A stretch of DNA of 22,363 nucleotides from CAZGYE01 sp964530165. GTDB lineage: Bacteria > Planctomycetota > Planctomycetia > Planctomycetales > Planctomycetaceae. This document shows positions 6,956 to 14,609 of the stretch, one piece after another. Position 1 is the first letter of the stretch. Every line of letters starts with the position of its first letter. Made by a program: the position numbers and the translations under genes. Below the pieces are notes generated by a model, which did no database searches, was not told the origin of the DNA, and saw only the letters and a program-made list of their open reading frames with translations. Location of the stretch: NCBI GenBank assembly GCA_964530165.1, contig CAZGYE010000061.1, forward strand, positions 1-22,363, given 5' to 3'.

Positions 6956-7039
6956 ACTCGGGAAAGCCTGCCCCACACTCGGGAAAGCCTGCCCCACACT
7001 CGGGAAAGCCTGCCCCACACTCGGGAAAGCCGGCCGAGA
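6956..7039. repeat. Tandem array of 21-bp REP-like units right of the gap
   Basis: Three identical 21-bp units beginning ACTCGGGAAAGCCTGCC and ending CCAC occupy 6956-7018. A fourth unit at 7019-7039 decays into CGGCCGAGA. They share the right half of the REP-like palindrome but have a different left half from the array at 6372-6458. Confidence 0.9.
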
Positions 7040-7176
7040 CCGGTGTGGCAACACCCTGCGCGGAATTCGGAATTCGGAGTTCGGAATTCGGAATTCGGAA
7101 TAGGGATACTCTCCGCTTTCCGTTTTCCGCTTTCCGCTTTTTCCGTTCCGCATTCCGCATTCCGCATTCCACACTC

Positions 7177-8361
7177 CTATTGTCGCTGATAGGCTTCGTT
7201 GGCCGCGGCGACACTGGCTCCCGGTGGGGCGCTGACTCCCTGGTCGGCCAGGCAGCTTTCCAGCGCCGCGAGGAAGAAGAGCACATTGCGTCGGTTGCTG
7301 GCTTCGCCCATCAAACCAATCCGCCACGTCTTGCCTTTGACCGGTCCCAGACCGCCGCCGATCTCGATGCCGAACTCATCCAGCAACCGCCGGCGGGTGG
7401 CCGCGTCGTCGACGCCTGCGGGGATGAAGACCGAGTTGAGCATCGGCAACTGCTGTCCTTCCGGGACCGAGTACTCAATGCCCAGCGCCTTCAATCCCGC
7501 TTTCAAAGCACGGTGGTTCCGCATGTGCCGGGCGAAGCGGTTTTCCAGGCCTTCCTCGAACACGATCCGCAGCGCCTCGTGCAGCGCGTAGTTCATGTTG
7601 ACGGGAGCGGTGTGGTGATAAGTCCGCTCGCCGCCCCAATAGGCGCGGACCATGGTCATGTCGAGGTACCAGCTTTGCACCTTCGTTTTGCGGCCGTCGA
7701 TGACTTCGACCGCCGGCGGGCTGAAGGTCACCGGCGCCAGACCGGGCGGACAACTGAGACACTTCTGCGCGCCGCTGTAAACGGCGTCGAGTTGCCAAGC
7801 GTCGACTTCCACCGGAACACCTCCCAGCGAGGTGACGCAGTCGACCAGCAGCAGCGCCCCGGCGTCATGAACCACGTTGGAGATCTCTTCCAACGGCTGC
7901 CAAGTGCCGGTGGACGTCTCGGCGTGCACGATGCCGACGACTTTGGGCGAGACGCGCTTGACGACCTCGGCGATCTCGTCCGGTGTGAAGATTTCACCAA
8001 AGCCGCGCTCGATGGTGGTCACTTCGGCGCCGGCGCGTCCGGCAACATCGGCCATGCGGCCGCCGAAAACTCCGTTCACGCAAACAACCATGCGATCGCC
8101 CGGCTCGATGAGATTCACGACGCAGGTTTCCATGCCGGAACTGCCGGTGCCGCTGACCGGCAGCGTCAGCTCGTTCTCGGTTCCGAAGAGCCGGCGGAGC
8201 ATCGTTTGCATTTCGTCCATCACGCGGAGGAAATACGGATCGAGATGCCCCACGGTCGGCGCCCCCAGCGCGGCCAAGACACGGGGGTGAATGTCGCTGG
8301 GACCGGGGCCCATCAGAATGCGTCGGGGCGGATTGACGCCGGCGGGGATTGGCTTAGTCAT
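7177..8361 (-). CDS. Class V aminotransferase, alanine/serine-glyoxylate aminotransferase type
   Basis: A 394-residue PLP-dependent enzyme of the AGXT type. Such enzymes move an amino group from alanine or serine to glyoxylate in the cytoplasm. The opening MGPGPSDIHPRVL and GHLDPYF are family hallmarks. VSGTGSSGMET binds the cofactor phosphate. VDCVTSLGG carries the Asp that contacts the pyridine ring (D174). SGAQKCLSCPPGL holds the Schiff-base lysine (K200). Length is normal. The ATG at 8361 overlaps the stop of the upstream hydrolase by eight bases, suggesting translational coupling. The stop is followed by the repeat region at 6789-7176. Choice between alanine and serine as donor cannot be made from the sequence. 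Confidence 0.92.
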   Translation of the reverse strand: MTKPIPAGVNPPRRILMGPGPSDIHPRVLAALGAPTVGHLDPYFLRVMDEMQTMLRRLFGTENELTLPVSGTGSSGMETCVVNLIEPGDRMVVCVNGVFGGRMADVAGRAGAEVTTIERGFGEIFTPDEIAEVVKRVSPKVVGIVHAETSTGTWQPLEEISNVVHDAGALLLVDCVTSLGGVPVEVDAWQLDAVYSGAQKCLSCPPGLAPVTFSPPAVEVIDGRKTKVQSWYLDMTMVRAYWGGERTYHHTAPVNMNYALHEALRIVFEEGLENRFARHMRNHRALKAGLKALGIEYSVPEGQQLPMLNSVFIPAGVDDAATRRRLLDEFGIEIGGGLGPVKGKTWRIGLMGEASNRRNVLFFLAALESCLADQGVSAPPGASVAAANEAYQRQ

Positions 8362-8959
8362 TGTGGAATTCTTCTTGATCCTGTTGCGTGATCAGTTTGC
8401 TGATTTGTTTGAATTCCGGCGTGCCGGCCACTTCGCTCCATTCGAAGAGGACCGATTCGGTGGTGGTGACGACTGCGCCGGAGTCGGACATCCGCCGCAA
8501 GGCGATCTTCCAATCGAACCGGTGCCGGCTGGCGACGGCGTCGGCGGGAACGTAAACATGGAACCCTTGTGAGATCAGGTCCAGTACGGTCTGCAGCACG
8601 CAGACGTGGGCTTCGATGCCGGCCACCACCACTTTGTCGCGGTCGTCGTGCTGGGCGGCGGCTGTGCCCCAGGCGAGCACCTCGGCACAACTGAACCGCT
8701 GCTTTTCGGGGATGTCGTCCAACAGTTCCGCCAAATCGTCAACCGTGCGGCCCAATCCTTTCGGATACTGTTCGGTCGCGTAGACGGGAACATCCAGAAT
8801 TTCGGCGCCCAGGATCAGCCGCCGGCAGTTCGCGACAAGCTGCTCGGTGACCGGAATGAGCGGCAACAGTTTCACTTGCACGTCGACGATCAGCAGCTTG
8901 CTGTCGCGACGCGACAGCAGCTCGTTGCTGCGGAGAAATTCAGCCGAGGGATCGTTCAT
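8354..8959 (-). CDS. Isochorismatase-family cysteine hydrolase
   Basis: A 201-residue protein of the isochorismatase/nicotinamidase-like superfamily, which hydrolyses amides or enol ethers through an Asp-Lys-Cys triad. All three residues are visible: D26 in LLIVDVQ, K67 in EQYPKGLG and C120 in GIEAHVCVLQT. The sequence around the cysteine, with QGFHVYVPADAVASR after it, matches the group often labelled hydrolase or YcaC-like, so the substrate is unknown. It overlaps the downstream aminotransferase by eight bases and is probably in one transcript with it. The 203-bp region 8960-9162 upstream must hold the divergent promoters for this gene and the S1 gene; no clear boxes were identified there. 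Confidence 0.88.
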   Translation of the reverse strand: MNDPSAEFLRSNELLSRRDSKLLIVDVQVKLLPLIPVTEQLVANCRRLILGAEILDVPVYATEQYPKGLGRTVDDLAELLDDIPEKQRFSCAEVLAWGTAAAQHDDRDKVVVAGIEAHVCVLQTVLDLISQGFHVYVPADAVASRHRFDWKIALRRMSDSGAVVTTTESVLFEWSEVAGTPEFKQISKLITQQDQEEFHND

Positions 8960-9162
8960 CGCTCACATCGCAAACCGGCTGGTGTTTTGGTGACTGTCTG
9001 GTATTGTGTGTGCGAGTCGGAGAGTGTCAAGAGCGACGCGATCGGATTTCGGTGCGCAAAAGCGACGATTCTGAAATCGCGCTAGAGTTTTGGAAGCGAT
9101 TCGACTATCTTTATTCTACGATTCTCAAATCGGGGTTTGACGTTGTGTAGGATCGATTCACG

Positions 9163-11058
9163 ATGAGTTCCGACGAACTTCTTTCAGGTGCTGCTGAGTC
9201 TCAGGACGACACGGACAACACGGATGCGGCGAAAGTTGACGAGGTTTCCAATCCGTCGGCCGACGCTGTGCAAACGACGGCGACCGCATCGCCCGATGCA
9301 AACGAATCAGCGGCCGGCGCGGAGACGACAACGCCAACGGGAGAAGAACCCGATGCGCCGCGCCGGCGACTCCGGCTGAATCCGACGATTCATGCCGATG
9401 CAGTCAAAGCGGTGCCGAACCTGCCGCCGGCGCCGAGCGAGCCGTCTTCTGAGACGGAATCTGTTTCGCTGGAAAGTCCCAGCGAAACGCCAGCCGCATC
9501 TCCAGTTGATCAACAGCCTCAGCCACACGAGTCTTCAGCCGCGACACAGGAAACCACCGCTGAAACGGCAAGCGTCGCTGCCCCGGAGACCACGGCCGAG
9601 ACGAAAACGAAGCCGGCGGAGCCTTCCGCCTCGACGCCCGCCTCGCCTGCGGCCGAGGAGATACCGGCCGAGGATGCGCCGGCCGAGACGGAGGCAGAGA
9701 CGGCGCCGGCTGAGGCAGAGACGCCGGCAGCAGAAGTCGATCAGGTCCCGGCCGCCGCCGCTCCGGCGCCCGTCGAATTACCGCCGAAGGACGAAGAGTT
9801 GGACGCCCTTCTGGAGGCGGAGATCAGCGCCGCATTGTCTGAGGAGGAAAAAGTGGTCGGCGTCGAGGAGGCGACCGTCGATGCCGAATCGGCCGACCAA
9901 CAGTTGGACGAAGAGTCGCTGGAGCCGGGGACCAAGATGAAAGGCACGGTGCAGTCGATTCACGCCGACAATGTGTTTTTCGACCTTGGCTGCCGATCTC
10001 CCGGTATGGTGCATCTGCGTCAGTTCGGGTCGGGAAAGCATCCGGCCGTCGGACAGGAGGTGGAGGTGGTCGTCGAACGGGTCGACGAAGCCGAGGGGCT
10101 GATCCACGTCAATTTGCCGCGGGGGGCTCGGCGAGTCGGCGGCAACTGGAACGCTGTTTCGGTCGGTCAGATGGTGGATTGCCTGGTCACGAAGACGAAC
10201 AAGGGCGGTTTGGAAGTGACCGTCAGCAGCTTGCGTGGTTTCATGCCGGCCGGCCAGGTCGATCGGGGCTATGTGGCCGATCTGGAGCCATTCGTCGGAC
10301 AGAAGCTGCGGGTGCAGGTGCTGGAGGTCAACCCGCGGAAACGGAACCTGGTCGTCAGCCGGCGGGCGTTGATCGAATTGGAACGCAAAGAGGCTGAAGA
10401 GCTGCTGTGGGCGAAACTGGAAGTGGGCCAGACATACAGGGGGACCATCCGGACGATCAAGGCTTACGGCGCGTTTGTCGACATTGGCGGCGTCGACGGT
10501 TTTCTGCACATCGGTGAGATCAGCTGGTCCCACATCAATCATCCGAGAGACGTGATCCACGAAGGACAAGAAGTCGAGGTGAAGGTTCTCTCGCTGGATT
10601 CCGAAAAGAAGCGAATCGGCCTGGGCATGCGGCAAATGATGCCCAATCCCTGGACGACCGCCGTCGAGAAGTACGGCGTTGGAACTACCGTAACCGGAAA
10701 GGTGACCCGGACCACGAATTTCGGCGCGTTTGTGGAGCTGGATGCGGGAATCGAAGGTCTGGTGCATATTAGCGAGCTCGACTACCGGCGTGTCAAAAGC
10801 GTCACGGAAGTGCTGAATGTGGGTCAAGAAGCCGATTTCCAGATCCTCGAAGTCGATCCCGACCGCAAGCGGGTCAGCCTGTCGCTGAAGGCTCTGCAAC
10901 AAAAGCCCGAGCCACAGGAGAAACCGACGAAATCAAACGCCGGCCCCTCTCCGGGCGGCGGCGATGTGGCCGCCCGCAAGCGAAAGGGAAAGCTGAAAGG
11001 CGGAACCGGCAGCCAAGCGAAGGGCGGATTGTTCGGCAATCCCAAAGACTTCCAGTGA
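9163..11058 (+). CDS. S1 RNA-binding domain protein (ribosomal protein S1-like)
   Basis: A 631-residue protein. About the first 250 residues are disordered and rich in Ala, Glu, Pro and Thr. Four S1 (OB-fold) domains follow at roughly 255-324, 334-401, 422-491 and 506-577. The last two are the best conserved, with AYGAFVDIGGVDGFLHIGEI and NFGAFVELDAGIEGLVHISE. A basic, Gly-rich tail ends the protein. S1 proteins bind mRNA on the 30S subunit and help start translation, which matters in genomes with few Shine-Dalgarno sites. Bacterial RpsA usually has four to six S1 domains without such a long acidic leader, so this is either the planctomycete RpsA or a paralog. The nearest Shine-Dalgarno-like AGGA lies about 13 bases upstream of ATG, so start support is weak. 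The gene is convergent with the next one. Confidence 0.88.
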   Translation: MSSDELLSGAAESQDDTDNTDAAKVDEVSNPSADAVQTTATASPDANESAAGAETTTPTGEEPDAPRRRLRLNPTIHADAVKAVPNLPPAPSEPSSETESVSLESPSETPAASPVDQQPQPHESSAATQETTAETASVAAPETTAETKTKPAEPSASTPASPAAEEIPAEDAPAETEAETAPAEAETPAAEVDQVPAAAAPAPVELPPKDEELDALLEAEISAALSEEEKVVGVEEATVDAESADQQLDEESLEPGTKMKGTVQSIHADNVFFDLGCRSPGMVHLRQFGSGKHPAVGQEVEVVVERVDEAEGLIHVNLPRGARRVGGNWNAVSVGQMVDCLVTKTNKGGLEVTVSSLRGFMPAGQVDRGYVADLEPFVGQKLRVQVLEVNPRKRNLVVSRRALIELERKEAEELLWAKLEVGQTYRGTIRTIKAYGAFVDIGGVDGFLHIGEISWSHINHPRDVIHEGQEVEVKVLSLDSEKKRIGLGMRQMMPNPWTTAVEKYGVGTTVTGKVTRTTNFGAFVELDAGIEGLVHISELDYRRVKSVTEVLNVGQEADFQILEVDPDRKRVSLSLKALQQKPEPQEKPTKSNAGPSPGGGDVAARKRKGKLKGGTGSQAKGGLFGNPKDFQ

Positions 11059-11060
11059 CA

Positions 11061-11135
11061 AGGAAAAAGTAAAAAGGCAAAAGTGAAGAAGAGGAGGAAT
11101 TCTTACTTTTTCCTTTTGCCTTTTTACTTTTTCCT
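11061..11135. terminator. Perfect 23-bp inverted repeat between convergent genes
   Basis: The left arm (11061-11083) starts AGGAAAAAGTAAAAAGGC. The right arm (11113-11135) is its exact reverse complement, with a 29-base loop. It lies between the S1 stop and the stop of the minus-strand isomerase gene. The purine/pyrimidine arms and position suggest a bidirectional terminator, but the same sequence recurs as a dispersed repeat elsewhere in the window. Confidence 0.6.
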
Positions 11136-11142
11136 GGGTGCG

Positions 11143-11895
11143 CTACAGCAACGTCTCCAACAGCATCCGCAGCTTTCTCATTTCCAGCGGACGTTGGGCG
11201 TCATCTATCAGCGACGGAATCAAGTCGACCGAAAGGATTCGGTTGTAGTTCTGCCGTCGCAGTTGATTGATGAGCCGGTTGTAGTCGATTTCCCCCAGGC
11301 CTGTCTGCACCTGAAGCTTGCCGGCCGTGGTGTCACGCAGGTGAACGTGATACACGTAAGGGAAAACCTGGTCGTACGGCCCGACCTGCTTGGGATTGCA
11401 GATGTAATGACTCGGGTCGAGCGTCAAGCCGAGACCGCGAACCGCTTGGCACAATGCAACCGCTGTGTGAGAGTCTTCGGTGAGACGCCCCGTTTTCGTT
11501 TTGATCGAAAGGCGAATCCCGTCGCCGCCGGCAATCTCCAGGAACTCCCGCAGTCGGTCAATCTCGGTGTTGAAGGGCGTTCCCAAAGGCGAAGAGGGGA
11601 TGGTGATCTGCGTCACCTTTAAGAGTTTTGCCAGTTTCGACAGACCGGCAAACGTAGACGGCTCGACGTCGTGTTCGAGGCAAAGGGCAACCGCCGTCAG
11701 ACGGGTGACTTCGCGGTACCGGGCAAAGAAATGTTCCGGATCGGCGGCGATTTCGACCGGTCTTAGCTGATCGCCGGTTTCGTCGAACAAGAGTTCAACC
11801 TTGTCGTATTCCAGCTCGGCGATTTGATCGCAGGCTTCTTCGAAGCTTTTTTCCGCGAAGCAACCGGTCGAAGCAGCGACGAACACTCCAGACAC
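11143..11895 (-). CDS. Sugar phosphate isomerase/epimerase-like TIM-barrel protein
   Basis: A 250-residue protein of the xylose isomerase-like TIM-barrel (AP_endonuc_2) superfamily. These enzymes isomerise or epimerise sugars with divalent metals. Family features are the early FEEACDQIAELEYDKVEL strand-helix unit, LTLDPSHYICN with a likely metal-binding Asp and His, YVYHVHLRDT with the His-x-His pair, and ILSVDLIP late in the barrel. Length is slightly below the usual 260-290. The first in-frame start is GTG at 11895 (VSGVFVAAS); the nearby ATG at 11900 is out of frame. No strong ribosome site is visible, so the exact start is uncertain. The substrate cannot be named. The 264-bp region 11896-12159 separates it from the divergent small secreted protein gene and shows no further gene. 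Confidence 0.75.
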   Translation of the reverse strand: MSGVFVAASTGCFAEKSFEEACDQIAELEYDKVELLFDETGDQLRPVEIAADPEHFFARYREVTRLTAVALCLEHDVEPSTFAGLSKLAKLLKVTQITIPSSPLGTPFNTEIDRLREFLEIAGGDGIRLSIKTKTGRLTEDSHTAVALCQAVRGLGLTLDPSHYICNPKQVGPYDQVFPYVYHVHLRDTTAGKLQVQTGLGEIDYNRLINQLRRQNYNRILSVDLIPSLIDDAQRPLEMRKLRMLLETLL

Positions 11896-12159
11896 TCCAT
11901 TGGTTGGCGCCGGCGGCCCCTAAATGGCTTGATGATTTGCCGTTCAGACGGTTTCGACCCTCGCGGTCTCACCCCAACAGCCGATCGCGTGGTAATTTAT
12001 CGCGATTATAACGATTCTGCAAGGTCGATGAGTTCTGATCGTCGTCGGGGTTGTCCGGATGCGATGGATTTTCAGTATCTTGCGGGCAGGTTGGCCGATA
12101 AACAGTTCTGTCGGACGATTTGTTGTGTCAGGGCTCGCTAAGTTTTGGGGGCGAAGAGT

Positions 12160-12675
12160 ATGATCGCGAAAGTTGTCTGGGGACTGACCACTGGCCTGCT
12201 TTGGCCGTCGCTGATTGTGTGCTCGGCAAATACCGAAATCGTTCGCGGCCAAAGCCCGACGGACACCGTTGCTCCACGACCCATACCCATTCAGCCACTC
12301 GGTGCAGTCTACCCTCCCGGATACCACGTCCGAGGAGTGCGCCGCGCGAACCTCCTTGGGCAAGGACGGTCGTTCCCGGTTCGCCAGGCGGGTGCTTTGT
12401 TGCCCCACGGCTCTGAAGGACGTCAGCACTATAGTGACCATCACCGCTCGGTCGTCTACGGTGAACCTTACCCTGAAACGAGCTGTCGAAACGGACTGTG
12501 CGGACACTCCGGCCATGGTGGAGGCTACAAACCGGGCTTTCACCCGACCCACCGACACTTCTCGACGTACGATCCGCCAAATCATCTGGTCTATCCGCCC
12601 GCTCAGGTCCCCGCGGCTGTCGTGCAGTATCCGTACTACACGACCAAAGGTCCATCCGATTTTTTCATGAAATAG
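12160..12675 (+). CDS. Small secreted protein, function unknown
   Basis: A 171-residue protein of unknown function. The first 30 residues from ATG 12160 form a plausible signal peptide (MIAKVVWGLTTGLLWPSLIV, then CSA), so it is probably exported. The mature part is rich in His, Gly, Pro and Tyr, with stretches such as GLCGHSGHGGGYKPGFHPTH and LVYPPAQVPAAVVQYPYY. It has only two cysteines after the signal region (SCRNGLCG). Small His/Pro/Tyr-rich exported proteins are common in planctomycetes, but no domain was recognised. An in-frame TTG at 12145 could add five residues, but ATG is preferred because GAAGAG precedes it closely. A hairpin with 11-bp arms lies 37 bases after the stop. Confidence 0.65.
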   Translation: MIAKVVWGLTTGLLWPSLIVCSANTEIVRGQSPTDTVAPRPIPIQPLGAVYPPGYHVRGVRRANLLGQGRSFPVRQAGALLPHGSEGRQHYSDHHRSVVYGEPYPETSCRNGLCGHSGHGGGYKPGFHPTHRHFSTYDPPNHLVYPPAQVPAAVVQYPYYTTKGPSDFFMK

Positions 12676-12922
12676 CCGCCCGCGGGCAAAGGCAAAAGGA
12701 AAAAGTAAAAAGGCAAAAGGACAGGAAACCGAGGACTTTGTCCTTTTGCGTAACACTTTAGCCGTCTGGAGCAACTTCCTCACGACAGTGCAGTTCGTGG
12801 TAAGCGGAGAATTATTAGGAAACCAGGAAAGCAGGAATGTCGGGAATCGTCTTTCTCCTGTCTTCCTAGATTCCTAATTTCCTCATCACTGCATTCGGCT
12901 AAACAGTTACCCTTTTGCCTTT
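12676..12922. repeat. Intergenic purine/pyrimidine repeats between convergent genes
   Basis: This 247-bp stretch has no gene. It contains the dispersed GGCAAAAGGAAAAAGTAAAA repeat (12691-12720). A hairpin with arms GCAAAAGGACA (12713-12723) and TGTCCTTTTGC (12739-12749) may terminate the small secreted protein gene. An imperfect 23-bp inverted repeat of the ATTAGGAAACC type pairs 12814-12836 with 12856-12878. An opposite-strand copy of the purine repeat reaches into the next gene's stop region (12909-12937). Confidence 0.7.
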
Positions 12923-14476
12923 TTACTTTTTCCTTGTGAAGACGATCGAGCGGCGGTCCGCGTAGTCGATCTGCCAATCGTCGTTTTGCCGCAACCGGTT
13001 GGTCAACGACTTGTGGCCCGCCCTGTCGATCACGATCGTGTTGACGCCGTAACGGACAAGCGTTTCCTCCCATCCGGGCGCCGCGTGGAGAATCTGCCGA
13101 TAGTGCAGCCACACCGCCCGCGGCACCAGGTGGACATGCGAGGCGACAAACACCTGGATCTCCTTCGGCCCCGCCCAAAGCAGATAATCACCCCACTCGA
13201 ACGTGTTGAATACCTGGCCGCAGGGCGGATGCTTTTTCAGATGTTCGACCGCGCCGACGGGCGTCTGCACAGAAAGACTGTCTCTCCGGTCGGCCTGGTC
13301 TGGGCGCAACAGGGCGAGACCCAACGGCGAAGAGGCGAAGAAAAACAACACCAGCCCCACGGTCACCAAGGTCCACTTGCCGGAACGTGGCGACTTGGCC
13401 GATGCCGATTCCTCTTCTTGCCTTTTTCCTTTCTCCTTTTTCCTTTTGCCTTTCCAAGCAGCGCTGCCGTGCAATGCCAGACAGTAGCCGGCAACCGGAG
13501 CCCACCATAGAACGAAACGGGACACCCAGAGAGCGGCTCCACCGATGCCGGCCAGCAACAAGACTTCCGCGGCAGAGACCCGCCGGGGACTCATACGGTA
13601 CACGAAGATCAACGCCAGCACGGCCGCCGCCGCCGCTTGACCTTGTTTCATGTGCAAGGTCAGTGGTTGCCATTCGACGAGGTCGTCCAGGTTCGCGTTG
13701 GCCGAGATGGACCACACTTCGGCATACAACCCCCAACCGTACGGATTCAACAACACGGCCGCTGCAGCCAGCCCGGTCAATGACAAGCATCGCCGGGTGC
13801 GGGCGTCGCGCAGGACGGCTTTCAGGCGCCCGGTTCGGCGCGCGACGTCCAGCGCACGTCCCAGGCAAAAACAGCCGAGCGCGGCCAGTCCGACCGGAAA
13901 CGAACCGTGCAGATTCGCCCACAGGGCAAACAGAAGGGGTACCGCCAACCAGTTGGCGCGCGACCATCGCCGAGACGTCAACAACACCAGCAACGAGACA
14001 AAACAGACCAGCCCCGCCAGTTGTGGTCGAATGATCCGCAATTGCTGCCAATTGACCCAGGCGAACAGACAGCAGCCAATCAGCGTCCAGCCGGCACTGC
14101 GCGTGCGGCGATAGCAGCACCAGATCAACAGGACGAGACAGACCGCAATGCTGCCCGCATACAGACACTGCAAAGCCGCATTGCCGGAGGCACTGTGGGC
14201 GGCGTACCCGATCAACTGACTCAGCCATGCGGTATCGACGAACGGGACATCCGCCGAAAGAGGCATCAGCGGTTCGGTGGACGGAATCGCCCCCTGCTGC
14301 CAGATGATCCGGCCATAAGCCAGATGGCCCCACAGGTCAGTGTGCCACAACGGGCGATCACTCAGCCAGCGGTAAGCCAAACCAACGAGGAACGCGAAGC
14401 CAGCCAAAAAACGTGGAGCCTTCCACCACTCGGCCATGCTGTGCTGGGATGTCGTCGGGCTTGGCTCGGTTCGCAT
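12923..14476 (-). CDS. GT-C-like multispanning membrane protein
   Basis: A 517-residue integral membrane protein with about ten hydrophobic segments. The N-terminal loop after the first helix reads HTDLWGHLAYGRIIWQQGAI, then a DTAWLSQ block. This resembles the first periplasmic loop of GT-C glycosyltransferases and oligosaccharyl-transferase-like proteins (acidic residue, Trp, His, Gly-Arg). A soluble C-terminal domain follows from about residue 420, with EWGDYLLWAG and RYGVNTIVIDRAG. Function is inferred only at the level of a membrane glycosyltransferase-like protein. A Lys/Glu-rich loop (KGKRKKEKGKRQEEE) is encoded by a copy of the dispersed purine repeat near 13419-13456, and the C-terminus TRKK also comes from a copy. 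The start could be ATG 14476 or 14437; neither has a clear ribosome site. Bases 14477-14609 upstream hold nothing recognised. Confidence 0.65.
   Translation of the reverse strand: MRTEPSPTTSQHSMAEWWKAPRFLAGFAFLVGLAYRWLSDRPLWHTDLWGHLAYGRIIWQQGAIPSTEPLMPLSADVPFVDTAWLSQLIGYAAHSASGNAALQCLYAGSIAVCLVLLIWCCYRRTRSAGWTLIGCCLFAWVNWQQLRIIRPQLAGLVCFVSLLVLLTSRRWSRANWLAVPLLFALWANLHGSFPVGLAALGCFCLGRALDVARRTGRLKAVLRDARTRRCLSLTGLAAAAVLLNPYGWGLYAEVWSISANANLDDLVEWQPLTLHMKQGQAAAAAVLALIFVYRMSPRRVSAAEVLLLAGIGGAALWVSRFVLWWAPVAGYCLALHGSAAWKGKRKKEKGKRQEEESASAKSPRSGKWTLVTVGLVLFFFASSPLGLALLRPDQADRRDSLSVQTPVGAVEHLKKHPPCGQVFNTFEWGDYLLWAGPKEIQVFVASHVHLVPRAVWLHYRQILHAAPGWEETLVRYGVNTIVIDRAGHKSLTNRLRQNDDWQIDYADRRSIVFTRKK
13419..13456. 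repeat. Dispersed purine/pyrimidine repeat inside a coding region
   Basis: CTTTTTCCTTTTGCCTTTCC and neighbouring CT-rich units match the intergenic repeat at 11113-11135 and 17198-17233, but here they lie within the membrane-protein gene. They encode a charged loop between two membrane segments. Confidence 0.75.
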
Positions 14477-14609
14477 GGAGCTTTTCGCAGTTCGCTTCCG
14501 GTTCGGAACACACTGTTGACCGCTGAATTGTACAACGTCAAATCTCACAAACGCTTGGCGCGTCCTTGGCGACTTGGCGGTGAATGATCCGGGTTGAGAT
14601 GTTGACTCT

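Larger units (their letters stand above)
6789..7176. other. Intergenic repeat region with assembly gap
   Basis: This 388-bp stretch separates the RAYT start from the aminotransferase stop. It contains a REP-like copy at 6832-6855, 100 Ns, a second 21-bp tandem array at 6956-7039, and a low-complexity tail. In the tail GGAATTC-type units (7060-7105) face TTCCGCATTCCGC-type units (7110-7172). No gene is supported; frames crossing the gap here are artefacts. Confidence 0.8.

Noticed and set aside
6372..7039. CRISPR-like direct repeats
   Set aside because: The 21-bp units abut with no spacers and are halves of a palindrome found singly nearby; no cas genes are present.
6785..7327. Minus-strand frames upstream of the RAYT gene that run through the Ns
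   Set aside because: They consist of translated repeat and gap sequence (GFPECGA and NSEFRIP units) and overlap the aminotransferase end.
6817..8391. 524-codon plus-strand frame crossing the N run
   Set aside because: It reads through the assembly gap and lies antisense to the aminotransferase, whose PLP motifs are clear.
9778..10902. 374-codon minus-strand frame
   Set aside because: It is antisense to the S1 domains, which are unmistakable on the plus strand.
13188..14333. 381-codon minus-strand frame
   Set aside because: It is another frame of the membrane protein at 12923-14476, which has coherent hydrophobic helices; this frame is Arg-rich without domains.
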